Assembly (NCBI GenBank): GCA_029721435.1
Contig: CM056580.1
Location: forward strand, 69,961,367 to 70,025,366
Length of the DNA stretch: 64,000 bases
Source: Gymnothorax reevesii
Taxonomy: Eukaryota > Chordata > Actinopteri > Anguilliformes > Muraenidae
Direction of reading: 5' to 3'
Made by a program: the position numbers and the translations under genes. Below, piece after piece: positions 45,401 to 55,600 of the stretch (within the stretch, counting starts at the first letter, position 1; each line of letters begins with the position of its first letter). The notes beneath the pieces are model-generated. The model was not told where the DNA came from. It did no database searches and worked only from the letters and a program-made list of their open reading frames with translations.

Positions 45401-46782
45401 TTGTCAACAACGTGTGCCTCCGGATCGAGGAGCTGGTCCGCAACGCCCAGAACGGTGCAGCTACGCCCAGTGCCTGCCCTGCCAACTGCCTGTACGTCCC
45501 TGCAGCTGCCCGGTCTGACGTTCTCCAGTGGGGCCACTCCTCCAACCTGTCATGCCATCCTGGGGTCGGCCGGACCCTGCGGTTCATCCAGCGCCGTTTC
45601 TGGTGGCCCAAGATGGCAGCAGAGGTCCGGGGGTTCGTTTCTGCCTGCTCAGTCTGTTCCCGCGCCAAGTCCTCCCACGCACCTCCCTCTGGTCTGCTCC
45701 AACCACTGCCCATTCCTCACCGTCCCTGGTCCCACATAGCTCTGGACTTCGTCACTGGCCTGCCCGTCTCCCATGGAAACACCACTGTCCTCACCATAGT
45801 TGACCGGTTCTCCAAATCTGCCCACTTCGTGCCCCTTCCCAAGCTCCCCTCTGCTAAAACCACAGCTGACCTACTAATCCAGCATGTTGTCCGTCCCCAT
45901 GGCATTCCTGTGGATATTGTGTCAGATCGCGGTCCCCAATTCACCTCCCAGTTCTGGAAAGCATTCTGCACATCCCTTGGCACCTCCTTCAGCCTCAGTT
46001 CAGGATACCACCCACAGACCAATGGACAGACTGAGCGGGCCAACCAAACCCTGGAGACGGTCCTCCGATGCGTGTGCTCGACCAACCCAAGATCCTGGTC
46101 CACCATGCTACCCTGGGTCGAGTACGCTGTAAACTCCCACGCTGCCTCTGCCTCCGGCCTCTCCCCCTTCGAGTGCTGTATGGGCTACCAGCCTCCACTG
46201 TTCCCCAGCCAGGAGGAGGAAGTCGGAGTGCCTTCAGCCGGGGCATTCATCCGGCGGTGTCGCCGTGTGTGGCTGTCTGCTCGCCGCGCCTTGGTTCGGG
46301 CGGGTAAGACCATGAAGACCACGGCAGACAAGCGTCGGCGCCCAGCCCCTCACTATCGGGTCGGCCAGAAGGTCTGGTTGGCGGCACAAGACATCCCACT
46401 CCGGGTGGAAAGCCGCAAGCTGGCTCCTCGCTTCCTGGGTCCTTTCCCCATCCAAAGAATCATCAGCCCCACCGCTGTCCGGCTAAAGCTCCCATCCACC
46501 ATGCGACGTCTCCACCCTGTGTTCCACGTCTCACGCCTGAGGCCTGTTGCCACCTCCCCCCTCATGCCCCCACCTGAGCCTCCGCCTCCTCCTCGACTCA
46601 TCGACGGAGGGGAGGCCTACACAGTCAAAGCTCTGTTGGATTGCCGTCGGAGGGGCCGGGGCCTCCAGTACCTCGTGGATTGGGAGGGGTACGGCCCAGA
46701 GGAGCGTTCCTGGGTCCCGGCCAGGCACATCTTAGATAAATCTCTAATCCGTGATTACCACCAGTCACACCCCAAGCCATAG
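42496..46782 (+). CDS. Gag-Pol polyprotein, Ty3/gypsy chromovirus
   Basis: An uninterrupted 1428-codon frame from the first ATG after the primer site. Gag part: N-terminal coiled-coil-like start ([17 protein letters not shown]), Pro-rich stretch, capsid-like region at about 70-240, and a zinc knuckle C308-x2-C311-x4-H316-x4-C321. Protease: active-site DSG at 368-370. Reverse transcriptase: YLDD at 683-686. RNase H: VEVDAS with Asp at about 832. Integrase: HHCC finger at about 1014-1055 and core D1084, D1144, E1180 (D-x59-D-x35-E). C-terminal chromodomain at about 1375-1424 ([16 protein letters not shown]). All catalytic residues I checked are present. No stop or frameshift separates gag from pol, as in Tf1; a means of making extra Gag must be processing or decay. 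Much higher GC than its surroundings. Stop TAG at 46780. Confidence 0.95.
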   Translation: MERKIAQQEAELLRQRQLIQELTAALAILQASLPWAGSSQAPTMPATQPLATPAPVLQPGAEAPQLQPVTHPGLEPRLPPPERYGGEPGFCRAFLTSCEMCFALQPSTFASEPARVAFVFSQLTGRARLWGTAAWQARLPCTTTYQALAEELLRIFDRSKQGRAAGRELLRMRQGRRSVADYAIDFQTAAATSGWSKEALCDVFLQGLSEPVKDRLLFCEIPESPEALVDLALRIDSRLEERALTLGPGRRPAPSGQIQPPGPSHASPQDQPRRSTTTPPPGKASPMEIGRSRLTQEERQRRRRSGACFYCGQQGHAVRGCQSRQRPLASGGVLVGASSKETSSYRRTCVPVTLTWEGRSRKTTALIDSGAEENFIDARAAAEWGVPLCHLPSPLSISGLGGQPLAKVSFRTVPIQLLASGNHREQIRLFVTETPRSPIVLGHPWLALHGPVIDWARHEVREWSASCSASCLLDSRPSCSVGGPAPEGRPDVSRVPPEYHDLATVFSKSRAVSLPPHRPYDCAIDLQPGTAPPRGRVFALSEPERGAMDKYIRESIAAGIIRPSSSPAGAGFFVKKKDGSLRPCIDYRGLNKITIRNRYPLPLMSSAFDVIQGAAIFTKLDLRNAYHLLRIREGDEWKTAFNTPSGHWEYLVVPFGLTNAPAVFQNLVNDVLGDMIGRFVYVYLDDILIFSRDRTEHTSHVRQVLRRLLENRLFVKAEKCEFSTTTTSFLGHVISPNHLGMDEEKVKAVVDWPAPKDRKALQSFLGFANFYRRFVRNYSTVAAPLTALTSIKVPFRWTPQAEVTFCELKRRFTTAPILTTPDPAKQFIVEVDASNVGVGAVLSQRSSNDQKVHPCAFYSHRLTPAESNYDVGNRELLAVKLALEEWRHWLEGARIPFLVWTDHKNLEYLRSAKRLTPRQARWALFFDRFNFSLAYRPGSKNTKADALSRRFDASSAKGEPSSILPRTCFVNNVCLRIEELVRNAQNGAATPSACPANCLYVPAAARSDVLQWGHSSNLSCHPGVGRTLRFIQRRFWWPKMAAEVRGFVSACSVCSRAKSSHAPPSGLLQPLPIPHRPWSHIALDFVTGLPVSHGNTTVLTIVDRFSKSAHFVPLPKLPSAKTTADLLIQHVVRPHGIPVDIVSDRGPQFTSQFWKAFCTSLGTSFSLSSGYHPQTNGQTERANQTLETVLRCVCSTNPRSWSTMLPWVEYAVNSHAASASGLSPFECCMGYQPPLFPSQEEEVGVPSAGAFIRRCRRVWLSARRALVRAGKTMKTTADKRRRPAPHYRVGQKVWLAAQDIPLRVESRKLAPRFLGPFPIQRIISPTAVRLKLPSTMRRLHPVFHVSRLRPVATSPLMPPPEPPPPPRLIDGGEAYTVKALLDCRRRGRGLQYLVDWEGYGPEERSWVPARHILDKSLIRDYHQSHPKP

Positions 46783-46835
46783 TTCCAAGCCATAGTTCCA
46801 AGCCATAGTTCCAAGCCATAGTCCCAAGTCCAAGC
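46774..46835 (+). repeat. 13-bp tandem repeat spanning the gag-pol stop
   Basis: The unit CCAAGCCATAGTT occurs about four times, the first copy containing the stop codon TAG of gag-pol. Decayed 'agccatagcc' versions run to about 46915. It fills the space between stop codon and 3' LTR, and is non-coding since 13 is not a multiple of three. Confidence 0.85.
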
Positions 46836-47120
46836 CCAAGCCATAGCCACAGCCCCATAGCCATAGCCTCTAGCCATAGCCGTTACATCACCCCAAGCAA
46901 TAGCCCAAGCCTTAGCCCCAGCTTGCTGGAGACCCCAAGTAATCTTGTCTATGTTTAGTGTTTCTTGTTGTACTGTTTCTTGGTTAGGTGTTCTGTGTCA
47001 TAGGGTTTTTGTCTTGAGTATTCTCATTAGTTATTTGTCTTGTGGAATTTGTATTTAGTTATGTGCGGCTTCATGTATTTTAGTTATTGGTGTTTTTTGT
47101 CCGCGTCAGGTGCCGCTTTT

Positions 47121-47132
47121 GTAAGGGGGGGG
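47121..47132 (+). promoter_or_regulatory. Polypurine tract
   Basis: An A/G run ending in eight G (47125-47132), three bases before the 3' LTR. It fits the RNase H-resistant primer for plus-strand DNA synthesis. Confidence 0.75.
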
Positions 47133-47135
47133 TAC

Positions 47136-48142
47136 TGTTGTGTTCCAGGGTTCTGGCCTTTGGCCAGAACAGTATTGCTTATGGTTTTAACAGTTTCATG
47201 TATCAAGATTCCATAGTTCATAGTTCATGTCACAGTTTTTGCATTTCATGTTTCACATTCCATGTTTTTACTTTTCCATGTTTTTGTTCATGCCAGGTCT
47301 GCCATGCCACTCCACCGCTTGTCTGCGTTCCGCCCCGTGCCTTCGTTCTTGCACATTTCTGAGCTCTGGTTGGCTTTGGTATTTCCCCTTCCTTCCATGC
47401 TGTGCTGATTCGGGGCTCTCTAAGCTTAATTGACAATTAACTGTTTTTAAGTTACTAACATTTACTAACACTCACTGGGTTGGTGTAATTCTTAGATAGG
47501 CACATTACTAATATTACTAATTTAGACAGGGAGTTTATTGTCATGATTCCTGCTTTGCTATTTCAAGATCTTGCTGTGCTTTTCTGTTCTTAACATTCAT
47601 GCTTGCTTCCAAACTGCATACTTAATTGGTACTTAAGCTGAGCACGCTCATTCTCTTAATGAGCAGGTCATGTCATCCAATCTCAGTCCATGTCTTGATC
47701 TTGCCATGCCTCTTGTGTGTGTGTGTGTGTGTGTGTGTGTCTCTCTCTCTCCAGGTGTTACCCCTCATGTCATGATTTCCAAGCCTTTATCTGGATGCGG
47801 TGGAAGTTGGCTGGCAGACAGTGTCTCAAGTTTGTTTCTAGTCGCGTCTCGTTTAGCCAAGTTCTTGTCAAGTTCCATAGTCTTGTCCTAGCCCTTTGTC
47901 TTGTGTATATATATATTTAGTCTTGTTATTTATTCTTCTTGATCTTCTCGCCTGGAGTTTCCAGTGCCTTTTTGTTTTTTGCCTTTTGCATTTTTTGTTT
48001 ATAGCTCTGTGTAGCTTCCTTAGTTTGTTTTTTGCAACCCTTTGGGCCAAGTTTTTTGTTGGCCCTCGTGCCTGTTTTGTTTTGGTTAATAATAAAATCC
48101 TCATTCCCTTTTCCCGCATCTGGTGTCACTGATTCCATATCA
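47136..48142 (+). repeat. 3' LTR (1007 bp)
   Basis: The same as the 5' LTR by eye, apart from (GT)13 versus (GT)6 (+14 bp), one extra AT in the TATATA tract (+2 bp) and one T-to-C change near 47938. These account for the whole 16-bp length difference. Confidence 0.95.
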
Positions 48143-48147
48143 AGTTA

Positions 48148-48889
48148 ATCATGTTCGCTAGTTTCAACTAGTGAACTAAACCTGGTTTCTGTCCTGTGTT
48201 GGCTACTAGTCAAGTTGCTTGCTGTGATAAACATAACATCGGTGGATATATCAAATTATGAGGTGAATTTCAGTCGAGAAATTCCGCAAAGGTGCTATAA
48301 TTAATGTATTATTTTATTTGCAAGAACTACAGCAGCAAGCTGTTGAGGATACGTGTGTATCAGAGCTTCTGGTGAGTTCCTAATTATTAATTATAGCATG
48401 GAATTAAAGGGAAAGCATCAAAGTTAGTCATATGATGTTCAGCCAATATAATCTTTGAGAGTGAAAGTGTCCCTACCCTCGACCAACTTTGTCCCACTAG
48501 GGAAATTGAAACAAACAAGTAACATGATCTAGTCTGATAAAACGCTCGGTTTGCTCCTTGTCCAATTCACAGATCGTCAGTGGTCCATTCTGAGGTGTTT
48601 ATCTCAGCTGCTGTCATGTTACTGCACAGAGAGATGCTTAAATCAGTTGTAAACTTGTATTCAAAATCAAATCAAAATGATTTGGATGGCTGCAAAATAG
48701 AAAAAGAGGTTTATGTATGTGGCATCTATCAAAAAGATTATGGAGGCACCTTGCTAAGCAACATAAAAAAACAAAGAAACACTCATTTGGATAATCTCAG
48801 TATACAGAAAAGGTAGTATCTGCATTCAGATTTACAAAAATTTCTCATTGCAGATGCATTCCTAATTGTCACATTAAAACTCCGCCCTT
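48148..48889. other. No gene seen; right flank of retrotransposon
   Basis: AT-rich intergenic sequence without recognised features. Confidence 0.5.
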
Positions 48890-50500
48890 CCAGGATGGTA
48901 GGGTGTATGGAAATAAAAAAAAGAAAGCAGTGATTTGTAAATTGTCTTTGACCTGTATTAAACTGAAAATGACACAAAACAAAATATTTACTGTTTTACT
49001 ATCTGTTTTATTTCCTTTCAGGGAATCCATGTTCAATCAGAATTTGATGCCTGCAAAGTGTTTCAAAAAAAGTTGGTGCAATGGCAATGGTAAGACTTGG
49101 AAAGTGTTGTGTAACCCAATGAAAACAAAGGGCTAAGCATTGTGTTTCTATAATGTCCATGGCTTTAATTGAGAAAGTGGAGATTTGGTCAGCCTCTCAA
49201 AATTGCCATTTTAGTCACATTCTGCCTCTAGTGGATTGGCAGACCAGTTCGATCAAGCGAGATTCCAAAAGGGAGGACAATGTTCTGCATGAAATGACAA
49301 CTGAAGCAAAGAAAGTTGACCGGTTACACAGAAAAGGTGAAAGTCCGGTTGTTTGGAGAGAATAAGAACCACTTTTGAAGATCCATTGATTCCCTCTGAT
49401 GCTGAGCCTCCTAATATAAACATAGATTTGATTCATAGTTCACATGAGGTTGGGGGAGACACTCTCCCACTTGGCCATGCATATTCACACATACACAACA
49501 GGATGCACCCTATTACTAAAGTTTACAGGTGATGAGCATTTGATCTTAACATGCTTGGGTATTAAATGAGCATCCATAAAAGACCCATTTGATCAGAAGC
49601 CATGAGTGGTCAAGGCTCCCCAGTATAAAAAAAAAAAAAAAGCATGATCTAGCGGTTTGAAAACAACTTAAAAATGCCATGTGGGGTGCATAATATCATT
49701 TTTAAAATTCAGAGAAATTAGATTGAAAATCAACATATAGGGCCCCAGGTCTTCAGTACCCGTGATGACGTGGCATTGAACACTGATGAATTTGTGATGG
49801 ATATAACTTCTTGAACCAATGAAGAACCTTTGTCAACAGACACCATTTATTTTTTGCATCCACGAATGCAAGTGAAGACCGTTTTCATCAACATACTGTA
49901 TATTGTAAATGTCCAGAAATGCTTCTTTCTTCTGTGGGCTTGAGCTCATCTGAAATGCACTGATGCACCCTAGAAACGCTCTTTTTTGACACATAAACTC
50001 CACAAATTGGTTATTGATCATTATAGATTTTGTGTTTACCTGGCCAAACATGAAAAGGACCCTCCCTCCTTGTTGTTGCTAGTTTAGGGGTATGTTGGTG
50101 ATCATGGCATGGGAAACTGTAAGATCTGTGTTGGTATCACTGATGCTGAAGGACATACGCATTTTGGAGCAAAATGTATCATTTTGGTAGGCATACTTTC
50201 TTGGACGTCCATCATTATTTTATCAACAATCTACATTCTGCATTTTATTACAGTATGGTGTCCTGGGCTGTTAGATGGGCCTATCTGCAGTCCAGACCGG
50301 TCTCTTGTTGAAAATATTTTGAGCTTAAAAAAGGCACAAAATATGACAATGTCCCCAGGTGTAGGCAATATGTCAATTCGCCTTCCAGTCGATCGCCTTG
50401 GTAATAAGAAAAATGACTGGAGCCTGCAAACTGGGTCATATACTGCTTGTGAAGTGCTGAAATTAGATTTAATTAAGATGTACGATATAAAATGAAAATT
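48890..50500 (+). mobile_element. Tc1/mariner-type transposon remnant
   Basis: The left part (48905-49085) reads 'ggaaataaaaaaaagaaagc', 'gatttgtaaattgtctttgacctgtatt' and 'tgatgcctgcaaagtgtttc aaaaaaa'. This is the terminal region of a common fish element with 'caatgatttgcaaatc' and 'cctgcaacacgtttcaaaaaa' motifs. The transposase remnant follows at 49900-50490 on the + strand. The right terminal region was not found. Decayed by indels. Confidence 0.65.
49920..50495 (+). pseudogene. Tc1/mariner-type transposase remnant
   Basis: 'tgtgggcttgagctcatctgaaatgcactgatgcac' at about 49937 corresponds to the start of the catalytic domain. 'catggcatgggaaactgtaagatctgtg' at 50104, with the 128-codon frame from 50109, corresponds to the 'HGMGNL-ICEG-INAE' region. 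The frame contains ICSPDRSLVENIL (degraded SPDLSPIEN motif holding the catalytic acidic residue) and ends KLDLIKMYDIK. Several frameshifts and substitutions; not functional. Confidence 0.65.
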
Positions 50501-50710
50501 ATTTTTTGCCCCAAGCCGTGTAGGCTAGTAGAAATGAATTGTCTTTGTATGGCGTTAATTGATTTGCGGTGCCCTCAGGCCCAATGTTTGTTCTCTAGTG
50601 AAAGTTGCACTACGTTCCTGTCATGTTTTGCGGATCAGCTTCGTATTGGTCACGTTATGATTTATGGAAGAGGCTTCTCGCCCCCCAGCGCTTCGGCACG
50701 AAAGTTCAAA

Positions 50711-50890
50711 GGGTGGGGCAGATTATAAAATGAAATCTCTTCTTAGTCCAACTGCGAGGTAAACAACAGAAGTGCTTCTCTTATCTGCCCCGCCGCGGTG
50801 CGAATAGCAGAACTGCATCTCTTGTCGGCCCCGCTGCGAGGCAGATAGCCGATCTCTTTTCCCTAATAATCCCGCTGCGGGGCGAATGAT
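50711..50890. repeat. 41-bp GC-rich tandem repeat, about 4-5 units
   Basis: CTGCGAGG/CCGCGGTG/CTGCGAGG/CTGCGGGG blocks start at 50752, 50793, 50834 and 50875, exactly 41 bp apart. Each is followed by an A-rich part and 'tctctt'. A weaker unit may start at 50711. The units are well diverged, so this is an old array, 1.5 kb before the adgra2 start codon. Confidence 0.8.
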
Positions 50891-50899
50891 TATTTTATT

Positions 50900-52388
50900 C
50901 AGATGGTGAAGCTTTTTGTACATCTTACTCATGTGCTGAATTAAGAGAAATGCTTTTGGTCTGTTGTCATTCTTGTTTCATGCATCCTGTTACTAGAACA
51001 GCACATCCGCCGGAGATTGCGTTATTGTGAATTTCAGCGGAATTGAATATTTACTTAAAAGTGTTTGTCAAGTTATTTTTAGATTCATAAGTGCTTATGA
51101 GTTCACATCTGTGTAAGCATGCAAAAGCTTAATTGTTATCTCAAGGTCTACACGAATACCCTCACCACTAAAAAATATTTCTAATGTTATTTTTATTGAT
51201 CGTTTCAACGAGGAACGATTTGTCAGTTATTTAAATTGTGAAATTCATTTACCCGTTTAGCGAACGTAAATGTACTTACAGGGCATCGCAAAGACTCGCA
51301 TTTTGGGGAAATTGAACATTGAGGTTTGAAAACAGACTCTTCAGAACTGAATGATAGGCCTACATGGATTTTGTCGATCATCGCTGTGAGCTAGTTCATG
51401 TAATTATGAATCAGTTGCCTGCAACTTCCGCTGTTTCTACAGTAGGCTACTTGACAATAAATAATGAATTCTAAGGACCGCTGCGAAATGCCTCGATTCA
51501 TGGTCAGCGCTAGGACCCTGCAGATAAACTCGTAGCTGTGGAGGGGATGCGCGCACTACAGGCAGTAACTGGAGTTGTGTGACAGAGTGGCAGGCAAAAA
51601 ACCGCTACATCTTAGGAATTACTGGCGATCTGACCCGGACAAGCACTACCGTTATTCAGACTGACGCATGTAGTCCCATTTGGGATTTTTTTTTTTGAAA
51701 TGCACTGATACAGCAACAGACTTGGAAAACGTGAAGTTGAATCATCTTGCCGCCGAGAAGAACTCCTCGTCTTGTCAATTACTTTTTGGGAATACACATG
51801 TTCTACAAGCTACGGAGATGCAATTAATTAGATTTCGCCGCTGAAAACCATCAATACAGCAAATGCGAATAGATTTAGTTTTTCCCCTCCAAAGGACAGC
51901 GTAACTTTTTTTTTTTTGTATTATATTTCTATGCTGCTCTATGGATGAACATTGCAGATCTGTCATAACTTTGTCGCAATGTATTAAGGAGAGACGTTAA
52001 CTGTGAAAATTTGAGCAATGAGGAAAATGTTGTGTGTAACCTCTGCTGTTTTTAAGATATGAATCATGTGGAATACTTTTTTCAAGAGTGTTGGTAAATA
52101 TTAAATGTCATCTTTGTAAACTTTGTTACATTGCGCACGCATTGGGATAATCCTTCTTGACGCTTGCGCGTTGTGGTTGGGCATGCGATAATATCAGTTC
52201 TACGGGTCCAACAATTATCTGCAGGAATACCAAGCTTCATCTGTTTAAGATCGAAATTGGAACCAGCAGTGAACATTTCTATCGATCTTAGACCCGCGAT
52301 CCCCGTTTAAGTTACAATTTCTTTATGTCGCGTATAGAAGATCCACTGGAAATAATGGGCTGATGAGAAGAACATTGAGGTTAGACTG
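50900..52388 (+). other. adgra2: Presumed promoter region and 5' UTR of adgra2
   Basis: No frame of interest before the ATG at 52389. The sequence is AT-rich with isolated CpG sites and no obvious CpG island or TATA box. The transcription start and any upstream non-coding exon cannot be placed from sequence alone. Confidence 0.45.
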
Positions 52389-52389
52389 A
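52355..52389 (+). promoter_or_regulatory. adgra2: Two chained upstream ORFs before adgra2
   Basis: ATG 52355 GGC TGA encodes only Met-Gly. Its stop overlaps the ATG at 52363 (TGATG). That second frame encodes MRRTLRLD, and its TGA (52387-52389) overlaps the adgra2 ATG at 52389, again TGATG. If the 5' UTR covers this region, ribosomes would reach the main start by leaky scanning or termination-reinitiation. The main ATG has C at -3 and G at +4, a middling context. Confidence 0.6.
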
Positions 52390-52642
52390 TGGGGACAATG
52401 CTGATACCCAGCGTTGGTGTCCCGTTCTGGGGTCGCCTATTGCTGCTGCTGTATTTTTTGGCTGCCTCCGAGTCTAGGCTCGTTCAAGCCTGCCCCGGGC
52501 TCATCACCAGCGGTTGCAGCTGCACGGACGAACGACCGAAGGCTCACACCACGACCTCTGCTCGGAAAAGAGTCAGCTGTAGCGGGGAAGAACTTTCCGA
52601 AATTCCTCAAATCAGCCTTCTTCCAAACAGGACCGTTACTTT
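52389..52642 (+). CDS. adgra2: Adhesion G protein-coupled receptor A2, first coding exon
   Basis: 84 codons plus two bases, ending at a strong GTGAGT donor after ACTTT. Residues 1-34 are a signal peptide with core [10 protein letters not shown]. Then follows a cysteine cluster C35, C43, C45, C64 ([23 protein letters not shown]), the N-terminal cap of a leucine-rich-repeat domain. The exon ends in LLPNRTVTL with a sequon at N80. The 'ERPK', 'R-RV-CSG-EL-E-P' and 'LLPN-TVTL' pattern and the exon end are those of the ADGRA2/ADGRA3 family; 'CSC..ERPK' favours ADGRA2 (Gpr124). ADGRA2 is an endothelial co-receptor that works with Reck to amplify Wnt7 signals in brain angiogenesis. The remaining exons lie beyond the window. 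An in-frame stop at 52353 supports this ATG; ATG at 52398 is an alternative. Confidence 0.75.
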
Positions 52643-55600
52643 GTGAGTAAAACCTCTCCCATCTCTGAACTGATCAATCACTCCTCATTTCCACGTTTGA
52701 CATTTATGTTCATTTGCCATTGATGACATATTTAAGAAATTTTTGCTGCCTTAAGTTCAATTCTTGAACACCCCAGTTAACATGTTTCGAAAGGTTATTG
52801 CTCGTATAATGTAGGGGTACTGCTGGCTATCAATGAACAGCCACTGGGGAATGAAAAGGCAGGCTATCAGTATTTTGGAGGCCAACACATTGTGTTCAGT
52901 TTTTCATACGGTTAAGATCAATGATAAAATTGTCAAGATGAAAGAACACAGGCTCACAACATAAAATTAATCAATGGTTTTCTTATTTTGGCATTTTAAC
53001 TATACGCCATATGAAATGGGAGCATAAATTTCAGTTTTAAAAAAATGAATGAAAACTTTTCCCCAAGAAGACGATCTCTTCGAATGAGTGATTGATGGAA
53101 ATGAATGGAAAATAACTGCACCACGGAGTGCAAGCGATGACAGGCAAACAGTAATAAGTTTGAATGAGCTCATTGACTGTCTTGATGGTGATGGAGCAGT
53201 GATGTTTCTTATTTTAGTGTTTGCATGGGTGTTGCATATGAAGTATATGTAATAATTTCCATATGAACTTAAAACTAAAAATCTTTGCTATGGTTTTAAT
53301 CAAATGTTTGCACATAAGGTATGACTGATACATATTTGGAGGAAAAGTGCCTTGTAAATGTCTAGCTATTGAGAGTAATGGGTCCTTTCTTTACAAAACT
53401 GTTTCGGTTCAAACTTTAGTTTTGCAGATTTAAAACTATGTACAGTACAATGGCGAGAAAGGCCATCTAGTTTGACAGCTTGACAGCTCATTAATCCATT
53501 TTCCTTTTCTCAAGAATGTGTGTATGTGCTTTCCTCTGTGAAGTACTTCTAGGAAATATTTATGTTCAGTTTTCAAATGAAGTCGGACTCTTGACAAAAT
53601 TTGTCGGCACACTAAATCTAATTGTTTGGAGTAGATGGTACACCATCTTTGGGATATCTGCCAGGCCTCCCCTTGAGTGTGAACTCTGAGGTGGATCGGA
53701 CAGTAATGTGAGTCCCATATTTAACTGGAAACATGGGTGTGCCAGCAGGAATTTAGATTCACTCAGCAACGTCAGTTCTCTTCCTGCATGCAAAGAAAAT
53801 ATTTTTGGTTGCGGGTGTGCATAGCCTTGCGCTGTGGTGGATGCAGCAGTAAGGGTTTGTAGAGTTTTGACCTTGCCTTTCCCATTCTGTGGAGGATGAA
53901 AACAGATGGGGGAATGTTGGTCTACTCCAGCCTCAGCCCCGTTGAGCTGAACGTGACGGCCACTCCTCCGGGGCGCTCCCGTCACCTCTCTCAACCACTT
54001 TGTCACAGCCCTGTCGCTTTAAATCGGCGCTTGACGAGAGTAAATGCGCTGGTGTTCCTCCTCCTCGCCCACCCTCCCTGCCCCCCATCTCCAGCTGACT
54101 TGGCCCTGCTAAACCACGATAAACAGAAACACATTTCTCTCCTTCATATCCTTCCTCTCCATGCCGTAATGGCAGCTTGGCTCCCTCTTTTTGTGCCGCA
54201 ACATCTCAGTGATCTCAGGCAGCCATCGGCTTATGTTCCAGGAAGTTACCTGTTCAGAACCCCGTTGAGAAGCGACCACTGTCTTCTTTTTTTTTTTAAG
54301 GTATAGGTGGTATTCCATTGACCACATATGTGGCCTTTTTCGATTCCTTTTTTGAAACCCAGAATTTGGTATTTTGTCAATATTTACAAATCTGGTTGGC
54401 GTTAGGTGGCAGTTAAACAATCATGACAGCCTTCTGCTTGACCTACTCAAGACTTGCCATGTAAAGAGTACTGCCGACTTATTTACTCTCTTCTAATGTA
54501 CTAATACACTTTTGGGCTGTTACACATTGAAAGAAAAATGAAATAACCATTTGCAGTGCACACAAAATCAGTCGTGAGTTCTGTTCTTTCCAGGCTTATA
54601 TCTGTGATCTTGCAACAGTAGTACAGTGGGAAAACTCTTGAGAACAAGGGTAAGTAGTGTGCTAGCTCAAATAGCTTACATTGCTTGATTACCAAGCATC
54701 TTCCCATATCACTGCAGCACAACAGTGTCCTTTTTCATTGTTTGTTTAACAAATAAACAAGAGATAACAGTAGTGATAAGTACTTCAGTGACCCTGCCAT
54801 AGTAACACTCCCTGGTGGATTCCAGATTCCCAGATTATATTTTCTTTGATTGTCCCTCATTCCACAGAATATATTTCCTTCAGTCTCCCACAATACGCCT
54901 CTCTTATCCGGTTGTAGTGACATGAACATATGCAAAAGCGCATTTTAAGCTCTGTCTGTGCTCACAGAGGTCGGACAGTGAATGTATTTTAGCCTAGGAG
55001 AACTGTAGGCAGTAAACAGTCCATTCACTGGGCCTTGTGTTTCTTGTTAATAAAAGCAGGATAAACATCTGTGGCACACATTTGTCAAAAAGAAGGAAGG
55101 ATTAAAAAATAATATGGGCGATGGCTGCATAGGTGTTTGAAGTTTATGTCGTATCGCCGCACCTTGGTTTATTTGTTTTCCGTCAGCCTGTGTGTGTAGT
55201 TTACTGTGTGGCATGTATGTGGAGCGTCGAGCGAACAAAGAAACCCATCGAAATTCCTCTCTGCTTCTCCGCCGGAAAATCAGGAGGAAGAAACTGTATC
55301 TTCCACCGCCCCTACCGAATTTGAACCAGCGCTTAAAATATAAGTGCTAACTTAGCCGTCAGGCCTCTCCGATGATATTTGAGAAATTCTCGTGCTCGCT
55401 CTTGAAATGAGCTCCAGATGTGGAGCATTTTTTGAGCCGATACAGAGCGTGCTCTGTCCCAGGTGCAGTTGGGGAGCTCATTACGGGGGTGTCACAGACC
55501 TCCCCCGCCCCCGAACAACGCATCACGCCCCATCACCCGGCACTGCTGAGCCCCCTTCGCAGGGCAGGTTAGTGGAATGTCGTCTCCATGCACCAGTGGA

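Larger units (their letters stand above)
41476..48142 (+). mobile_element. Complete Ty3/gypsy chromovirus LTR retrotransposon
   Basis: A 6667-bp element flanked by a perfect 5-bp target duplication AGTTA (41471-41475 and 48143-48147). It has two LTRs starting TGTTGTGTTCC and ending CCATATCA, a single gag-pol frame (42496-46782), a polypurine tract before the 3' LTR and a primer site right after the 5' LTR. The pol order is protease, reverse transcriptase, RNase H, integrase, chromodomain, the Ty3/gypsy order with a chromovirus tail. A self-complementary primer site and single frame point to the Tf1/sushi group. By eye the LTRs differ by one substitution plus microsatellite length, so the insertion is recent and the element could still be active. 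No envelope gene. Confidence 0.95.

Noticed and set aside
42552..46601. Many antisense and shifted frames within the retrotransposon
   Set aside because: Shadows of the GC-rich gag-pol frame, which holds all the conserved motifs.
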